This document shows, piece after piece, positions 13,874-24,184 of a stretch of DNA of 64,000 bases; within the stretch, counting starts at the first letter, position 1; every line of letters starts with the position of its first letter. Both the position numbers and the translations under genes were made by a program. The notes below the pieces were generated by a model. That model saw only the letters and a program-made list of their open reading frames with translations. It did no database searches and was not told the origin of the DNA. Source of the stretch: Blasia pusilla (Eukaryota > Marchantiophyta > Marchantiopsida > Blasiales). The stretch covers positions 28,644,001-28,708,000 of the forward strand of contig CM114273.1 in assembly GCA_050084515.1 (NCBI GenBank). Direction: 5' to 3'.

Positions 13874-14841
13874 TGTTGCGACCCTCGTAACCAAATAAGC
13901 GCCAAGTGGAACATCCGAACTCTAGCGAGCTCATGCTAGGATGGTTTGCGCTTTGGAGTTAGAGAAACACAAGTGCGCGCGAGCGTTCCATGCATTCATG
14001 GTCGCAACTTAGGAAACCGGAACCAAATGTGGAACCTAGACTTAAGGAAGATGAGTCTCAAAAGGAGATGCGGCCAAGGGGTGAGAGCCAGACTTGGGAC
14101 GCGGCTAGCGTTTGGAGTTTCTGACTACATTTTTGACCATAGATTTTAGTCCCAAAATGCATTGGGGATAAGTAAGTTAGCATTGGAAATTTTATGCGGA
14201 GCTAGTTCCAACGCACAAAAGATCTTGGCAAATGCTTAAGGAGAAGTTGAGATATGGGCCATAACCAATTATATAGAGAGTCGGGTTTAGGGCCAAAAAG
14301 AGGGGCCCGGGTGCTCCTTCCCAAAGGTAGGGGGAGCCCGGGAATCCCCATAAGTACTTGTAAGGGGGATGGTCTCCAAGGGTGCTTGGGACTTAAACCC
14401 ACTTTGGGCACCGCGGGGTGACTCAAGCGCATGGAACGGATCGGCAATTTTGGCGTTGGGATTCGAAACCCGAACCAAGTCCAATAGAGTGGATTCGGAG
14501 GTTCCTATTGGATTCCAACTCGTGACTCATATGGGTGAGTCTCGGTTGGGGACTCATGCAAGGTCCATTGGACAGTTGGGACCGCTAGCCGTGCAAACGC
14601 CGTAGGTGCCTGGACCAAAAAGTTTGTCCCAAGTCTTGGAAGACTTGGGAACCTAGGAACGAGGGAAGGTTGAGCTTGATGAGGTGCCGAGTCGAGGACT
14701 CGGTGTGTTGGAGGGCCCATTTACCCAAAGCCAGACTAATGTGAGTGCGTTTGGATGGAGGTTGGCAATGACAACGTGTCCTACTAAACGTACGCTTTCG
14801 CAACACTAAGATAGACGTTCGAGGAGAGTAGGTGCATGACA
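13874..14841 (+). repeat. 5' LTR of the chromovirus
   Basis: Begins TGTTGCGACC and ends GCATGACA. Aligns throughout with 21236-22231. In the first 104 aligned bases the two LTRs differ at nine sites, all transitions and eight of them at CpG-derived positions. A TATA-like ttatatag (14269-14276) could be the promoter. Confidence 0.85.
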
Positions 14842-14843
14842 TG

Positions 14844-14855
14844 TGGTATCAAAGC
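14844..14855 (+). other. Primer-binding site, initiator tRNA-Met type
   Basis: The sequence tggtatcaaagc lies two bases after the 5' LTR. It differs by one base from the common plant LTR-element PBS TGGTATCAGAGC, complementary to the 3' end of initiator tRNA-Met. Confidence 0.8.
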
Positions 14856-14985
14856 TAATCCTTGGTGAGCGAGAACTTGGGGTCGTGGGAGCAATCGGAC
14901 GCTTGGGGAAAACCCAAGGTAGCGGCAGAGCCCAGACGCTTGGAACGGGACGCAAGAAACAAGGAGGAGATATGAGTGTGGCGGC

Positions 14986-16014
14986 TTGAAGATGGCGACT
15001 GAGGGAGATGAACCACGGAAATGCCAAGTCAAGCGACGCAAATCGCAAGACAAACGGATGTCGGATCATGAGCCAATGGAGGAGACACCAACTCCCAAGG
15101 TGCCAAACACCATACATGAGGGTGTCTCAAACATAGACCCTCCCGCAGGGCCAACGGCTCCAAACTCAAGTGAAACGGAATTCTATGCCCAAATGATGGA
15201 CTATATGAAGGTGATGAGCGAGCAAGTGTTCCTGCAAAGCTTGAGTTGGACTGAGCTTCAAGTTCCGGCAAAAAGCTTTGCAAAATGAACCTATCCATGC
15301 CATTCACAGGAGTGGGGCATTTTCGCAAGGTGTAAGATTTCCTTACGGAGATGGAATACTACTTCGAGGCGTAGAGGGCAGCGGAGCAGGATAAGTTGGC
15401 AACGACGGTCATCTTCCTAAAGGATCATACACTATAGTGGTGGACAGCGCAACGGGAAGAACATGTGGCCGATGGTTCACCTCTAAGTTGGAAGGAGTCC
15501 AAGATGCTGATTGGTGAGCGATTCACCCCGGAGTACCAAGAGATCCACGATAGGGTAGAGCTCGTGCGACTATGGCGTACTGGGTCCCTTAGCGCTTATA
15601 TGAGAGAGTTCAGTGCGAAGTTGAACTCCATTCCTAAGATAGATGAGGCATCTCAGATTACGATATTCATTGGAGGGCTCAAACCGAGTGCGGAGAAGGC
15701 CATGTAAAGAATGTCGCCGAGTTGCCGAACACCTCCGTGGAGCTTTTGAGGCCGACGCAACGCATTGGGGACGATGAGGTCCAAACACCGAAGGCCTTTG
15801 AGACAAAAAGTTTTTCCAAGAGTTTGAAAAACAAAGGGGCACCCAAGAGAGTCTGGAGTGGGGTTGAGCGGGACCAAGGAGAGTCTCTCAACCCTGCGGC
15901 AAAGTGACAGGAATGCCATACTAAGCCGAAGGGAGCGTAGCATCTGAAGTCAGGAAACATCAAGGTGGTATGCTACAAGTGTGGCAAACTTGGACACATG
16001 GCAAAGGGATGCTC
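14986..16014 (+). pseudogene. gag of the chromovirus
   Basis: Open in pieces from ATG at 14986. After stops near 15333, 15373 and 15435, the retrotransposon gag core is clear at 15465-15707: FTPEYQEIHDRVELVRLW and GSLSAYMREFSAKLNSIP. Downstream in another frame is the zinc knuckle CYKCGKLGHMAKGC (about 15971-16012). Gag forms the particle and the knuckle binds RNA. The stop at 15435 (TAG) sits where related proteins have LQWW, so it fits CAG decay. The copy cannot make a full Gag. Confidence 0.75.
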
Positions 16015-16059
16015 CAAACCAAAGGTTAGTAATTGGAGTATGATTGCGTTGGCTGCTAA

Positions 16060-16318
16060 GCACTTGTCGGTAGGAGGCCTGGAGACCTTCTTTCAAGTCA
16101 CCAAGAGGATGCCCAATTTGGTGTACCTAAGATCCAAGATTGTTGATCGTGATGTGATGTTGCTCGTGGATACACATGCTTCACACTCTTTCCTAAGCCC
16201 AAGAATCGTGAAGGAGTTGGGTTTTTCAACCTCTAAGGTGGACAAGCCTATTCAAGTAGGCTTTTCCGGAGGCAAGTCTCATCGAACTTCCGAGCTGGTG
16301 TTGGGTTTGACGATATGA
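16060..16318 (+). pseudogene. Aspartic protease of the chromovirus
   Basis: The active-site loop reads LLVDTHASHSFLS where the family has LVDTGASHSF, so the catalytic D-T-G is now D-T-H (about 16168-16176). The frame stops at 16316. The flanking residues LGFSTSKVDKPIQVGF are typical of plant chromovirus proteases. It is an inactive relic. Confidence 0.7.
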
Positions 16319-16769
16319 TGCGGAGTATTCAAGGTGAAGGAGAATTTCACAGTGTGCGAGATGGATGACATTGACAGAGTCTTGGGGAACACATTCCTGG
16401 ATGCATATGAGATGGAGGTGAGACAAAGGCCATTAAGGTTGAGCATCTTAGTGAAAGGCACATGGTTGTAGGTGAGATTGGTTCGCGAGATACCCGTGAG
16501 AAAGGAGTTGGTGAACGGTATTACAAGGAGGAGTCTGACCGAGTTGGAGGATGGGTTCCTTTGCTTAATGAGACAAGTGGAGGACATCACAAGCAAGAAG
16601 CGAAAAGATCCGGATGCGACTTCGAGGGGAATCCCATGGTTGCTACTGTAGTCAAGGAGTTTGGTGATGGCTTGACAAATGAGCTTCCGAACGAGTTGCC
16701 ATCGCATAGGGCAGTCGATCATGAGATGGAGGTCATCCCCGGATCTCAACCACCTTCCAAGGCACCATC

Positions 16770-18150
16770 CATATTGAATCAAGAGGAGCTTGCTGAGTTG
16801 AAAAAGCTATTAAGAGAGCTCTTAGAGAAGGGATACGTCACCATATGGAGCGCCTATTCTCTTTGTGAAGAAGGAGGATGGAAAGATGAGACTCCGTGTG
16901 GATTACCGTGCGTTGAATAAAGTGACGGTGAGAAACAATTACCCTCTTCCAAGGATTGAGGACCTCTTTGATAGATTGTCAAAGAGGTCATGCAAACTCG
17001 AACCGGTTCGAGTTTGTCAAAGAGGTCCTCAATCCTTGGAAGAGGGTAATTGTTTCTCACCGTCACTTTATCCTTGTGTTCGAGTTTACACAAACTCGAA
17101 CCGGTTCGAGTTTGTGTAATGCGCCTCCCACGTTCACCACATTGATGAACTCCATTTTTCTTGAGGAAACAGATGAGCATGTGATCATCTATATTGATGA
17201 TATACTCATCTATTCGAAGTCAGTAGAGGAGCACGTTCGACATTTGAGAGCGTTGTTGTCGAAACTAAGGGTGAACAAGCTATACACAAATATGGAAAAG
17301 AATGAGTTCGGGTTGCGCAAGATCAAGTTCTTCGGTCACTTGGTTAGAAAAGATGGAGTTAGTCTAGATATGGATAAGGTGAAAGCCATCGCCGAGTGGA
17401 ACCACCTTCCACAGTGAAGGGAATGAGGAGGTTTATCGCCGCGGTGCAGTTTTGCTGAACCTATGTGAGGAATTTTTTGGGATTGTGAGACCTCTCAAAG
17501 ATTGGACCGCAAAGTATGCTAACACGACCTGGACCCAAGAAGTGAATGACATGTTTAACCAAGTCAAGGAGATCCTATCGCATGAGCCAATGCTGAAGCT
17601 GCCAAAGTTGGACAAGTTTGAGGTGCATACTGATGCTAGTGATTTTGCCATTGCTGGAATGTTGGTATAGGAAGGAAGACCTGTAGCATATGAGAGCAAG
17701 AAGCTCAGTAACACCGAGAGGAGGTGGCCCACTCATGAGAAAGATTTGTTCGCGGTGGTTCATTGCTTGAGGAAGTGGCGTCACTATTTGGGACTTCACA
17801 GGACTCGAGTGTTCACCGATTACGTATCACTCAAGTATTTTGAGACCCAGGATTCCGTGACTCCAAAACAACTACGATGGCATGATACCTTGGTGTTGAT
17901 GAATGTGGAGGTGATCCACAAGCCAGGGAAGGATAATGTCATTCAAGATGCGTTGAGTCACAGGGATGAGGACATGCCATCGACAACACAGGTCTTGAGA
18001 GCAATGTTCTCTAAGGAAATAGATATGGAAAGAAGGATTCGTGAGGGATACATGAAAGACACCCAGGCGAGTGAGTACCTAAGGAAGTTGAAGCAAGGCA
18101 AGAAGGTGGCCAACATAAGTTTGAGGCACAGTTTGCTAAGCTTCAAGTAG
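16770..18150 (+). pseudogene. Reverse transcriptase and RNase H of the chromovirus, with foldback inside RT
   Basis: The start ([20 protein letters not shown], 16770-) leads by a frameshift near 16845 into [20 protein letters not shown] and [13 protein letters not shown]. The RT palm section that should follow is replaced by an inverted duplication (16917-17119). Family-like sequence resumes at NAPPTFTTLMNSIF with an intact YIDDILIYS box (17190-). RNase H follows after more stops: VHTDASDFAIAGML (about 17623), then VFTDYVSLKYF and VIHKPGKDNVIQDALS with the DALSR-type tail. The catalytic box is intact, but the missing section and shifts make it inactive. Confidence 0.8.
16917..17119. repeat. 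Foldback inside RT: 54-bp inverted repeat plus 34-bp palindrome
   Basis: Bases 16917-16970 recur as their reverse complement at 17018-17071, with 47 bases between. A second perfect palindrome follows at 17086-17119, centred on aaccgg|tt-type sequence and built from cacaaactcgaacc and its complement. The same core also occurs around 16991-17017 inside the first loop. The structure replaces part of the RT gene. Confidence 0.95.
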
Positions 18151-18179
18151 AGTAGGATCTATGTGGGCGAAGGCAGACT

Positions 18180-19460
18180 ACAAACCAAGGTGTTAGTAAA
18201 ATGTCATGACGGATCCTTGTCAAGACATAAAGGGGAGAAATCCACGCTGGCTGTTTTGGCTAAGAGGTTCTTCTGGCCCACATGAAAGAGGATGTTGCTC
18301 CATATGTGAAGACCTGTGTGATCTGTCATGCAAACAAAGTTTCTTTTGCAAAGAAACAAGGCTTGCTACACCCTTTGCCGATTCCGGATGCACGCAAAAT
18401 GTGAGGATGGACTTCATAACGAGTCTTCTAGAGTCTGAGGGATACAACGCTATACTTGTGATAGTTGATCGGTTCAGTAAGTTAGGGAGATTCGTACCGA
18501 CAGTAGATTCAGCGATGGCCTATACGACTTCTCGACTCTTCTTGGATAGTTGGTGGCGCGCGCACGGATTGTCGAGGAGTATTGTTTCAGATTGGGATCC
18601 AAAGTTTACCAGTGCCTTTTGGAAACACTTGTTCAGGAGGTTCAAGACCAAGCTGAGTTTCAACACGACCTTCCATCCGCAGACGGATGGGAAGACAACT
18701 TGTTCAGGAGGTTCAAGACCGAGCTGAGTTTCAAAACAGCCTTCCATCGGCAGACCAAAAAGGAAAAATCCCTTTTGAACTAGTACTTAAGGAACTACGT
18801 GAGCAAGGAACTAGCGAGATTGGGCAAAGTGGCTGACTATGGCGGAGTTCTACTACAACTCAACCAGCATTCTGCACCTGGAGAATCTCTGTTTCTCTTG
18901 GCTTATGGACATGAGCCAGAACGGCCTCTTGACCTGGCCCTTTCAAAGGGTACTACATCAACACAGACCCGACAAGTGACAGTAGAAGGTTTGTTGGCGG
19001 AAATGCGAGATCGGGAGGAGCGAGCAAGGAGAAACCTTGAAAAGGCTCAACTGAGGTACGTGAAGCATGCTAACAAGAGCAAGCGCCAAGTGAGATTCCA
19101 AGTTGGGGAACAAGTGTGGTTGAGTGTGAAGAATCTCACTCTTCCGAAGGAGTTGTCTGCAAAGCTATCTGCCAAATATGTTGGACCGTATGTGATGAAG
19201 GCAAACCCGTTGAGGACGTGTATACATTGGAGCTACTAGACAAATTTAGGATACATCCCACTTTCCATGTGTCATTGTTGAAGAAGTATCTTCAAGATAA
19301 TGAACGTCCCAAGTGAAGACATGCATTTAGACCGCAACCAGTAATGGTGAAGGAAGAACCAGAGTTCGAGGTGGAGACCATCTTGCGTTCGAGGCGTAGG
19401 GCCAATAAGTACGAGTACTTGGTCATTTGAAAGAGATGACTTGGATTGCGGAGGCAGACC
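18180..19460 (+). pseudogene. Integrase and decayed chromodomain of the chromovirus
   Basis: The zinc-binding part survives as KTCVICHANKVSFAKKQGLL (frame-shifted, about 18310). The core has MDFITSLLESEGYNAILVIV and DRFSKLGRFVP (about 18408), the second Asp in IVSDWDPKFTSAFWKHLF, then HPQTDGKT. The catalytic Glu region is lost because a 71-bp tandem duplication (18628-18698, 18699-about 18757) shifts the frame. The C-terminal part reads FQVGEQVWLSVKNL, then VEDVYTLELLD and FRIHPTFHVSLLKKY. From about 19351, EEPEFEVETILRSRRRANKY and EYLVI then TGA resembles a chromodomain whose Trp codons became stops. A chromodomain would guide insertion into histone-marked chromatin. Confidence 0.75.
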
Positions 19461-20150
19461 TGGAACACGGGAAAGAGGTCTTGCAAGACTTCAAACGGTT
19501 GCAAGGGAAGCACATGCGTTCGTACACGGAGTAGCTAGGGACATGACTTGTGACCATAAGAAGTTTGGGCCAAATGCCGTTGTAGCTAGAATAGGCTAGT
19601 GTTGCAATAAAGGAATGCATGAATGTGGAGATTAGATGCTTGTGTTATTTGCAATTTGTCTTTGGTAGTGCATGGTAATGAGTGGTTCTTCATATGCTTA
19701 GGATGTAAGTCAAGAGGATAGAAAAGAAGTATTTGAGGCGAGAGCTTGTATTCGGATAATTACTTAGAACAAGACCAAATATTGGGTAACTAACACTTGG
19801 GCTTGCCCTAGTGTCGGCGGGGTAGATCACTCTATTTTGGGGCTTGGGGTGATCTTACTCGTGAGAGCATGAGTGAACTTAGTGACTCACCTAAGTCGAA
19901 TACGAGAGAGACCCAAGAGTTGTACAAATTGTGTACAGTGTAAAAAATTCAGATGTTTATGAGTTGTGAGCAAGAGAAGTCTTAGGTAGCAACCTTAGTT
20001 AGCTTATTTGATAGGTTAGATCGATTGAGAATTGGTCTAGTCTCATCGAAGAGGAGATGCTAAACGATGCTAAGTGTTGCAAGCGACAACCTAAGACTTA
20101 AGCCAAAAGAGGAATTGTGCGTTAGCTACCATAACACAATTCGACATCAA

Positions 20151-21151
20151 TGTCGCGCCCCTACTCTCCTTGAACATCAATCTTTATGGTTGCGGAAGCG
20201 TGCGTTTAGTAGGACACGATCTCATCGCCGATCTGCACCCAAACACGCACTTTCGTTATTTGGGTCTGGGCCAACCAGCGTTCCAACCCACCGAGTTCCC
20301 AACTCGGCGTCTCATCAAGCTCAACCTTCCTTACTTCCTAATTTCCAAAACATGGCGAGTCCTTCAAGACTTGGAACAAACTTCCTGATTAGTCCAGGAA
20401 CCTAAAATGGCACTTGCGCGCCTAGCAATCCTAATTGTTCAACGGACCTCGCGTGAGTTCCAAACTGAGACCCAAGTAATTGAGTCGCGGGGTGAAATCC
20501 AAGAGGGATGTCTAAAATCGCATCTACAAACTTGGTTCAGGTTTTCAAACCCAACACCAAACTCTCGATCCGTTCCATGCCCTTGAGCCGCCCCGTTGCG
20601 CCCAAAGTGGGGTTCGAGTTCCAAGCACTCTTGGAGACCTTACCCCTTACTAGTACTTATGGGGTTCTCTAATAACCCCCCCCCCCCACTTTGGAAAAGG
20701 AGGGTCGGACCCTTCATTGTGGCCCTCAATCCGACTCTACTTACAATCGTTTCCGGGTTGTTTCTCAGCCGCTGCTTATGCGTTTGCAAAGATCTTTAGT
20801 GCGTTTGAATCTTCTTTCCATAAGTCTTCCAATGCACCCTTTTTTGATCCAAACGCATCTTAGCACTAAAAGTTATGGCCATAAATACAGTTGGAAACTC
20901 TCAAACGCTAGTGGCATCCCAAATCCGGATTCTTCCTTTGGCAACCCACTTTCTATACTCAACTCCTTTCAAGTCTTGTTCCGCGTTTGGTCCAGGTTTC
21001 TCAGTCGCGACCACAACATCTGAAATGCGAAGCCTCGCTTGCGTCTTGTCTCTTCTTCGAGACCACTCCAATGCGCAAACCATCTTAGCGTGAGCCTGCT
21101 AATGTTTTGATGTTCCGCTTTGGCACTCGTTTGGTCATGAGGGTCGCGACA
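20151..21151 (-). mobile_element. Inverted solo LTR nested in the chromovirus
   Basis: Reads TGTCGCG...GCGACA as given; the reverse complement aligns closely with the solo LTR at 44982-45984 and more distantly with the LTRs at 13874 and 21236. Flanks are atcaa (20146-20150) and gtcaa (21152-21156), a 5-bp target duplication with one mismatch. No internal genes accompany it, so it arose by LTR-LTR recombination. Confidence 0.85.
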
Positions 21152-21222
21152 GTCAAGGGGTCGGCTTTCCAAAAAATGACTTGACATTAAGAAGGTTTGC
21201 GTTGATGAGGGCATCAATCTCT

Positions 21223-21235
21223 AAAGAGGGGTGAG
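21223..21235 (+). other. Polypurine tract of the chromovirus
   Basis: aaagaggggtgag lies immediately before the 3' LTR start TGTCGCAACC, the expected place for plus-strand priming. Confidence 0.7.
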
Positions 21236-22231
21236 TGTCGCAACCCTCATAACCAAACGAGTGCCAAGCGGAACATCCGAACTCTAGCGAGCTCACGTTA
21301 GGATGGTTTGCGCTTTGGAGTTAGAGAAACACAAGTGCGAGACGCAAGCGCGGTGAGCTTTTCAAGTATTTCATGCATTTATGGTCGCGAGTAAGGAAAT
21401 CGGAACCAAATGCGGAACCTAGAATTAAGGAAGATAAGTCTCGGAAGGAGACGCGGCCAAGGGGTGAGAACCGGACTTGGGACGCGACTAGCGTTGGGAG
21501 TTTTCAATTGTACTTTTGACCATAACTTTTAGTCCTAAGATGCGTTTAGGACAAGTAAGGTAGCGTTGGAAAGCTATGTTGAGCCGATCCAACACACGAA
21601 AGATCTTGGCAAACGCTTAAGGAGAAGATGAGATATGGGCCATAAAAAATTGTAGGGGGAGTCGGGTTGAGGGCCAAAAAGAGGGGCCCGGGTGCTTCCT
21701 CCCAAAGGTACGGGGAATCCATAGAAGTACATGTAAGGGGGATGATCTCCAAGGGTGCTTGGGACTCGAACTCCACTTTAGGCGCAATGGGGCGACTCAA
21801 GGGCACAGAACGGATTGGGAGTTTGGCGCTGGATTTCGAAACCCGAACCAAGTCCAATAGAGTGGAATTCGGAGGTCCCTATTGTATTCCAACTCGCGAC
21901 TCATATGGTTGAGTCTTAGTTGGGGACTCATGCGAGGTCCATTGGACAGTTGGGACCGGTAGGCGCCCAAACGCCGTTTTAGATGCCTTGACTAACCAGA
22001 AAGTGTGTCCCAAGTCTCGGAAGACTTTCCCATGTTGGGAACCTAGGAAAGAGGGAAGGTTGAGCTTGATGAGGGGCCGAGTTGAGGACTCAATGGGTTG
22101 GAAGGCCTCTTGACCCAAAGCCAGACTAACGTGAGCGCGTTTGGGTGCAGGTTGGCGATGAGAGCGTATCCTACTTAACGTACATTTCCGCAACATTGAG
22201 ATTGACATTCGATGAGAGTAGGCGTATGACA
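21236..22231 (+). repeat. 3' LTR of the chromovirus
   Basis: Begins TGTCGCAACC and ends GTATGACA. Partner of 13874-14841. Just beyond the end lies aattaccagaacagagcc, vaguely like a PBS, which could mean another element body once followed here. Confidence 0.85.
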
Positions 22232-22255
22232 TGCAATTACCAGAACAGAGCCTAC

Positions 22256-22258
<3 letters not shown>

Positions 22259-22306
<48 letters not shown>
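22259..22306. repeat. (AG)24 microsatellite
   Basis: An uninterrupted AG tract of about 48 bp, shortly after the chromovirus 3' LTR. Confidence 0.97.
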
Positions 22307-22309
<3 letters not shown>

Positions 22310-24184
22310 TTCGTATCTAAAGGGGCTTGACAACATCTACGGTGTATATCAATCCGGGAGGCTTCTTTCTCTAGTTGGTTCTCTTTCTTTGGTTGGTTCG
22401 CAATGAAGTGAATATTCAAAGACGTACTTAGCTAGCCACATTTGTTGGGTCAAGAGCTGCACATTTGATGGGTCAAGAGCATTTGGGAGTAAAGATATCT
22501 TATGAGATATTGAAGATATCATGATAATTTTTTTTAGCAAACTTTGAATAAAGAGGATTGGAAAATCTACCAAAACTAAAACCCATGGACTCTCATAGCC
22601 ATGTACGACAATGGCCAAAATCGGCTAGGAGAAATGCCCCATAGTAGCAAACTTAGTAATGATAATATGGACTACAACGAATAAGTTTTATGTGCTAAAA
22701 TTTGGCATTCTTACTAGTATGGTTAAATTTTGAAATGCAAAATATTTCTAAACTATACAAAAATAATTTTCGAGCGCAACTAGTAGTCTTTCGCTCCCCC
22801 CCCTCGCGAAAAAAAACCAAATGGCTCTCTCTTTCGGAATCAGCATTAAGCGCCATGGACAAGGTTTAGGAATATTCTCCTTTAAGCCCATTGTACGCTT
22901 GCTAATAACAGCTCAAGAGCTGTAAGGCCTCATCACTTTTAGGCTCTTGTCTTGACTGTATTTTTTGCTTCCCCACATTGTTGTCCGACTGCTCTCCGAG
23001 CTTAGGTTCGGGCGGCGCGGGATACGGCTCCAGCTCCGGTTCGGGCGGTTCTTTCAAAGTAGGTGCGGGTCTATAGCGGGATGCGAGAAAGCCTAATTGC
23101 GTGGGGCGATCCCTCTCCGATTAGCGTAGCTGCAGGATTCGCTGCTGCACCGCTTCCGGGTGTCGTGCGAGCGGGAGCTAGGGAGTAATTCTGCGACAAT
23201 AGTTGTAAATTCTGTGTAGCTCTGAGGAAGGAAGGAAGGAATTACTACTGCGAAGATGGTGATTCTGGGGAACTCCCATTCGCTTTCACTGCCGGCGTAA
23301 CGGGCAAGCTTTTCTTCGGTTTCTTTGGTTCCGATCGGGCTCGCCCTTCGGGTTCCAGTGCGCGTATTTTTATAGACTCCTCGAGTCCCAGATGAATTCC
23401 CAGAGTTCCATTTATGTGCACGGCTCCCTTGTACAAACGGTGTTTAGCCTTAGTCGTCGGAGTCTTCCTACCCGATGTGTAGTGATAGGATTCCGATCAA
23501 TTTGAGGAGAAGCATGGAAAGGTTCCGCTGAACGTCGTGCGAAGGACTTATGGGAGATCTTGTGTACGAAGGTCCGTACGGGAAGTGGTCTACATTTGTG
23601 TTCAGGTTTCTTGTCTTTTGTGAGTGTTAGTACGTCTGTGACGAGCTGAGTGAGGCAAGATTCCCATAGTTTGACAACTCTATGGCCCCATTAGAGTCTT
23701 GGTGTCGCCTGCAAGGTGATTTGAGCGAGCTCGACCGGTTGTCTTTGTAGCTTGATTGTAACCCCTCTGAGTACGGGATAACAGGTGTAATTCAGGGATC
23801 TCTGAATTTACTCAAGTGAATTTTTCGAGGGCTGACAGATGGATCGGTTTGGACTGTGGGGCCATTCCCGGTATAGCTTCATTTTCCAGAGATGCAGCTT
23901 GGCAAAGAAGAGTTCATAGGAACAAACATTACGGAAGGTATTCCATCAAGGCTGGATTTTCTTCATGCGAGAAAGGTCAGGATCTGTACAATTCTAGGAT
24001 ATTTCGTCTCACAGAGCGTGCGCAGGTTTGGGATTTTCGGGTTTCGAAACGAAGCCGCTACCCTTACACGAGGAGTATTGTGTTCCCTTCGTTCTCAGTC
24101 TCACTTGAAGTCGGCATTGGAATGACTTAGGTACTCGAAAGTTCGAAAGGGTGGTTAACGCCAGTTTTACAGGAGAGTTTTCGA
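22307..24184. other. Upstream region and probable 5' UTR of the TBC gene
   Basis: No second gene is recognisable. From about 22.98 kb the sequence becomes GC-richer, as expected for the promoter and 5' UTR of the + strand gene that starts at 24185. The open frames here (for example 23245-23436 on - and 23816-24130 on +) lack recognisable domains; the latter could be an upstream ORF or UTR. Confidence 0.4.

Larger units (their letters stand above)
13874..22231 (+). mobile_element. Chromovirus-type Ty3/gypsy LTR retrotransposon, degenerate and nested
   Basis: Direct repeats starting TGT(T/C)GC(G/A)ACC and ending TGACA bound the element (13874-14841 and 21236-22231). A tRNA-Met type primer-binding site follows the 5' LTR and a polypurine tract precedes the 3' LTR. 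Between them lie gag with a zinc knuckle, protease, RT, RNase H, integrase and a decayed chromodomain-like tail. This is the order and tail of Ty3/gypsy chromoviruses. A 1001-bp inverted solo LTR of a sister subfamily sits at 20151-21151. The 5-bp flanks (gccgg and tgcaa) do not match, so the target duplication is lost or the copy is recombinant. Confidence 0.85.

Noticed and set aside
23816-24130. 104-residue frame before the TBC gene
   Set aside because: No recognisable domain; more likely 5' UTR or an upstream ORF than a separate gene.
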